Source: a virus
Virus record (IMG/VR): IMGVR_UViG_3300000117_000023
Coordinates: 21,787-53,031 of that record
DNA length: 31,245 nucleotides
Direction: 5' to 3' (one strand)
The notes under the pieces were generated by a model. It was not told the DNA's origin. It was given only the letters and a program-made list of their open reading frames with translations, and searched no databases. The stretch's first letter is position 1. Each line of letters opens with the position of its first letter. Both the position numbers and the translations under genes were made by a program. Shown one piece after another: positions 30,441-31,245 of the stretch.

Positions 30441-30935
30441 ATGAAACTAGCAGACATAATATCAGAAAAAAATAAAGGCCTTTGGGCAAATATCCATGCA
30501 AAAAAGAAACGTGGAGAAAAGTCAAATCCTAATTCTAAAGAATATAAAAGAGCTAAGGCAGCAGGCAAAAAGATTAACAGAAAAGAAAGTGTTATCTATA
30601 GAAGTAAGAAGCTCGGTTTAGAAATTGTAGAACATTCAGAACCAGTAATATTTCAAGAGGCAGAATACCAAGGTAAAAAGGTTGAACTTAACAAGGTTAG
30701 ACGTGGTGGAAAAGGTAAATTTTATGTATATGCTAAAAACCCAAAAGGAAATATCGTAAAAGTTGCATTTGGTGCAAAAGGTATGGCAATAAAAACAAAA
30801 GACCCAGATCGTAGACGTTCATTTAGAGCTCGTATGGGTTGCGATAAGAGTCCTGGTCCTAAACATAAGGCAAACTATTGGTCATGTAGAATGTGGTCTG
30901 GACCAGACGCAGTTAAAAATATGTTGAAAAAATAA
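30441..30935 (+). CDS. Putative capsid-targeted protein with two basic marine-phage domains
   Basis: 164 residues. It begins MKLADIISE-K (I-S-E at 7-9), followed by GLWANIHAKKKRGEKSN, a segment I recognise as common in marine T4-like phages. A second site, FQE-A (71-74), leads into a basic domain with VRRGGKGKFYVYAKN, DPDRRRSFRARMGC and KANYWSCRMW, with C134 and C149. The parts look like two small modules separated by a protease site. Their role is unknown; strong positive charge suits DNA binding within the capsid. The gene starts directly after the previous stop. Confidence 0.72.
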   Translation: MKLADIISEKNKGLWANIHAKKKRGEKSNPNSKEYKRAKAAGKKINRKESVIYRSKKLGLEIVEHSEPVIFQEAEYQGKKVELNKVRRGGKGKFYVYAKNPKGNIVKVAFGAKGMAIKTKDPDRRRSFRARMGCDKSPGPKHKANYWSCRMWSGPDAVKNMLKK

Positions 30936-31231
30936 TGATAAAACTACAAAACATATTAAATGAAGCAAATATAAAGGTTAACAATGTTACTGCTAATTTC
31001 AGAGTAATAGCTACGCCTACTTCATTAAACAATATGATTAGATTTATAGCGGCTTCAAGTAAAGATCTTGACATCTTACAAGATATAAGTAAAGATGAAA
31101 TTAGAGAAGCTATTCTAAAATATGCCAACAAACAATTCAGAGAAATAAAATTTTTACCTGTTAAATATGACGAAGGTGCAGGGTACGGATTTAAAATTGA
31201 TTTGAATACAGTTCTTAAGAGGTTAAAATAA
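30935..31231 (+). CDS. Small putative capsid-targeted protein
   Basis: 98 residues starting MIKLQNILNE-A, an ideal match to the T4-like signal (L-N-E before Ala). The rest (VTANFRVIATPTSLNNMIR, DILQDISKDEIREAI, FLPVKYDEGAGYGFKID) has an alpha/beta pattern without a known family. The start codon overlaps the last base of the previous stop, and the next gene overlaps this one in the same way, so it belongs to a coupled string. Confidence 0.68.
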   Translation: MIKLQNILNEANIKVNNVTANFRVIATPTSLNNMIRFIAASSKDLDILQDISKDEIREAILKYANKQFREIKFLPVKYDEGAGYGFKIDLNTVLKRLK

Positions 31232-31245
31232 TGAAATTAAAGAGC
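31231..31245 (+). CDS. Start of another gene, cut by window end
   Basis: ATG 31231 overlaps the previous stop by one base (TAATG) and opens with MKLKS before the window ends. The start resembles the shared N-terminal peptide, so this may be one more capsid-targeted protein. Five codons are too few to say more. Confidence 0.4.

Noticed and set aside
1-31245. tRNA, rRNA or integrase genes
   Set aside because: No gap is long enough for a tRNA apart from those explained by promoters, and no cloverleaf or recombinase motif was seen.

Overview
The window looks like part of the genome of a tailed phage of a marine Bacteroidetes (probably flavobacterial) host. It is AT-rich and every supported gene is on the + strand. 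Genes are packed with ATGA or TAATG overlaps, and the longest gap is 74 bp. No tRNA, integrase, terminase or capsid gene is visible, so the phage call rests on several other points: short basic proteins of kinds seen in marine myoviruses, a holin-like protein, a nuclease, and a family of N-terminal peptides that match the T4 capsid-targeting signal. The Bacteroidetes host call rests on a 1127-residue protein ending in a type IX secretion sorting domain, and on three signal peptides that all place Gln at mature position +1 (the Bacteroidetes Q-rule).

Region 1 (1-970) holds two unrecognised phage-type proteins, the first cut by the window edge. Region 2 (981-17496) is a 16-gene sugar and glycan island. 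It encodes Gmd and GDP-L-fucose synthase (GDP-mannose to GDP-L-fucose), and a fused GT2-GT11-GT10 glycosyltransferase that could use the fucose. It also encodes a PLP 3-dehydrase of the RfbH/ColD kind, an RmlB-like dehydratase, three further SDR enzymes and a two-subunit transketolase. Two more GT2 enzymes, a GT-B-like protein and a Wlb-like trio (acetyltransferase, Gfo/Idh dehydrogenase, DegT aminotransferase) complete it. Three near-identical promoters (TTTACC, 17 bp, TATATT) sit before 1679, 8562 and 15009 and divide it into three transcription units after the first GT2. No nucleotidyltransferase is present, so host NDP-sugars are presumably the starting material.

Region 3 (17496-20931) holds small unknown genes, a protein with an L,D-transpeptidase-like active-site pattern, a gene with a strong internal ribosome-binding site, a histone-tail-like membrane protein and a thermonuclease. 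Region 4 (20934-26531) is rich in exported proteins: the type IX secreted repeat protein, an outer-membrane beta-barrel candidate, a membrane/coiled-coil protein and a secreted thioredoxin-fold protein without its cysteines.

Region 5 (24314 and 26531 to the end) carries genes that mostly begin M-I-K-L-x-x-I-L-x-E. This resembles the T4 internal-protein targeting peptide, which the prohead protease cuts after (L/I)-x-E. The cargo behind it includes a zeta-toxin-like kinase, marine-phage domains of unknown function and a 513-residue protein with several internal cleavage-like sites; a PAP2 phosphatase carries a degenerate version. My main hypothesis is that this region encodes proteins packed inside the capsid and possibly delivered with the DNA, while the glycan island and exported proteins act on the virion or host surface.
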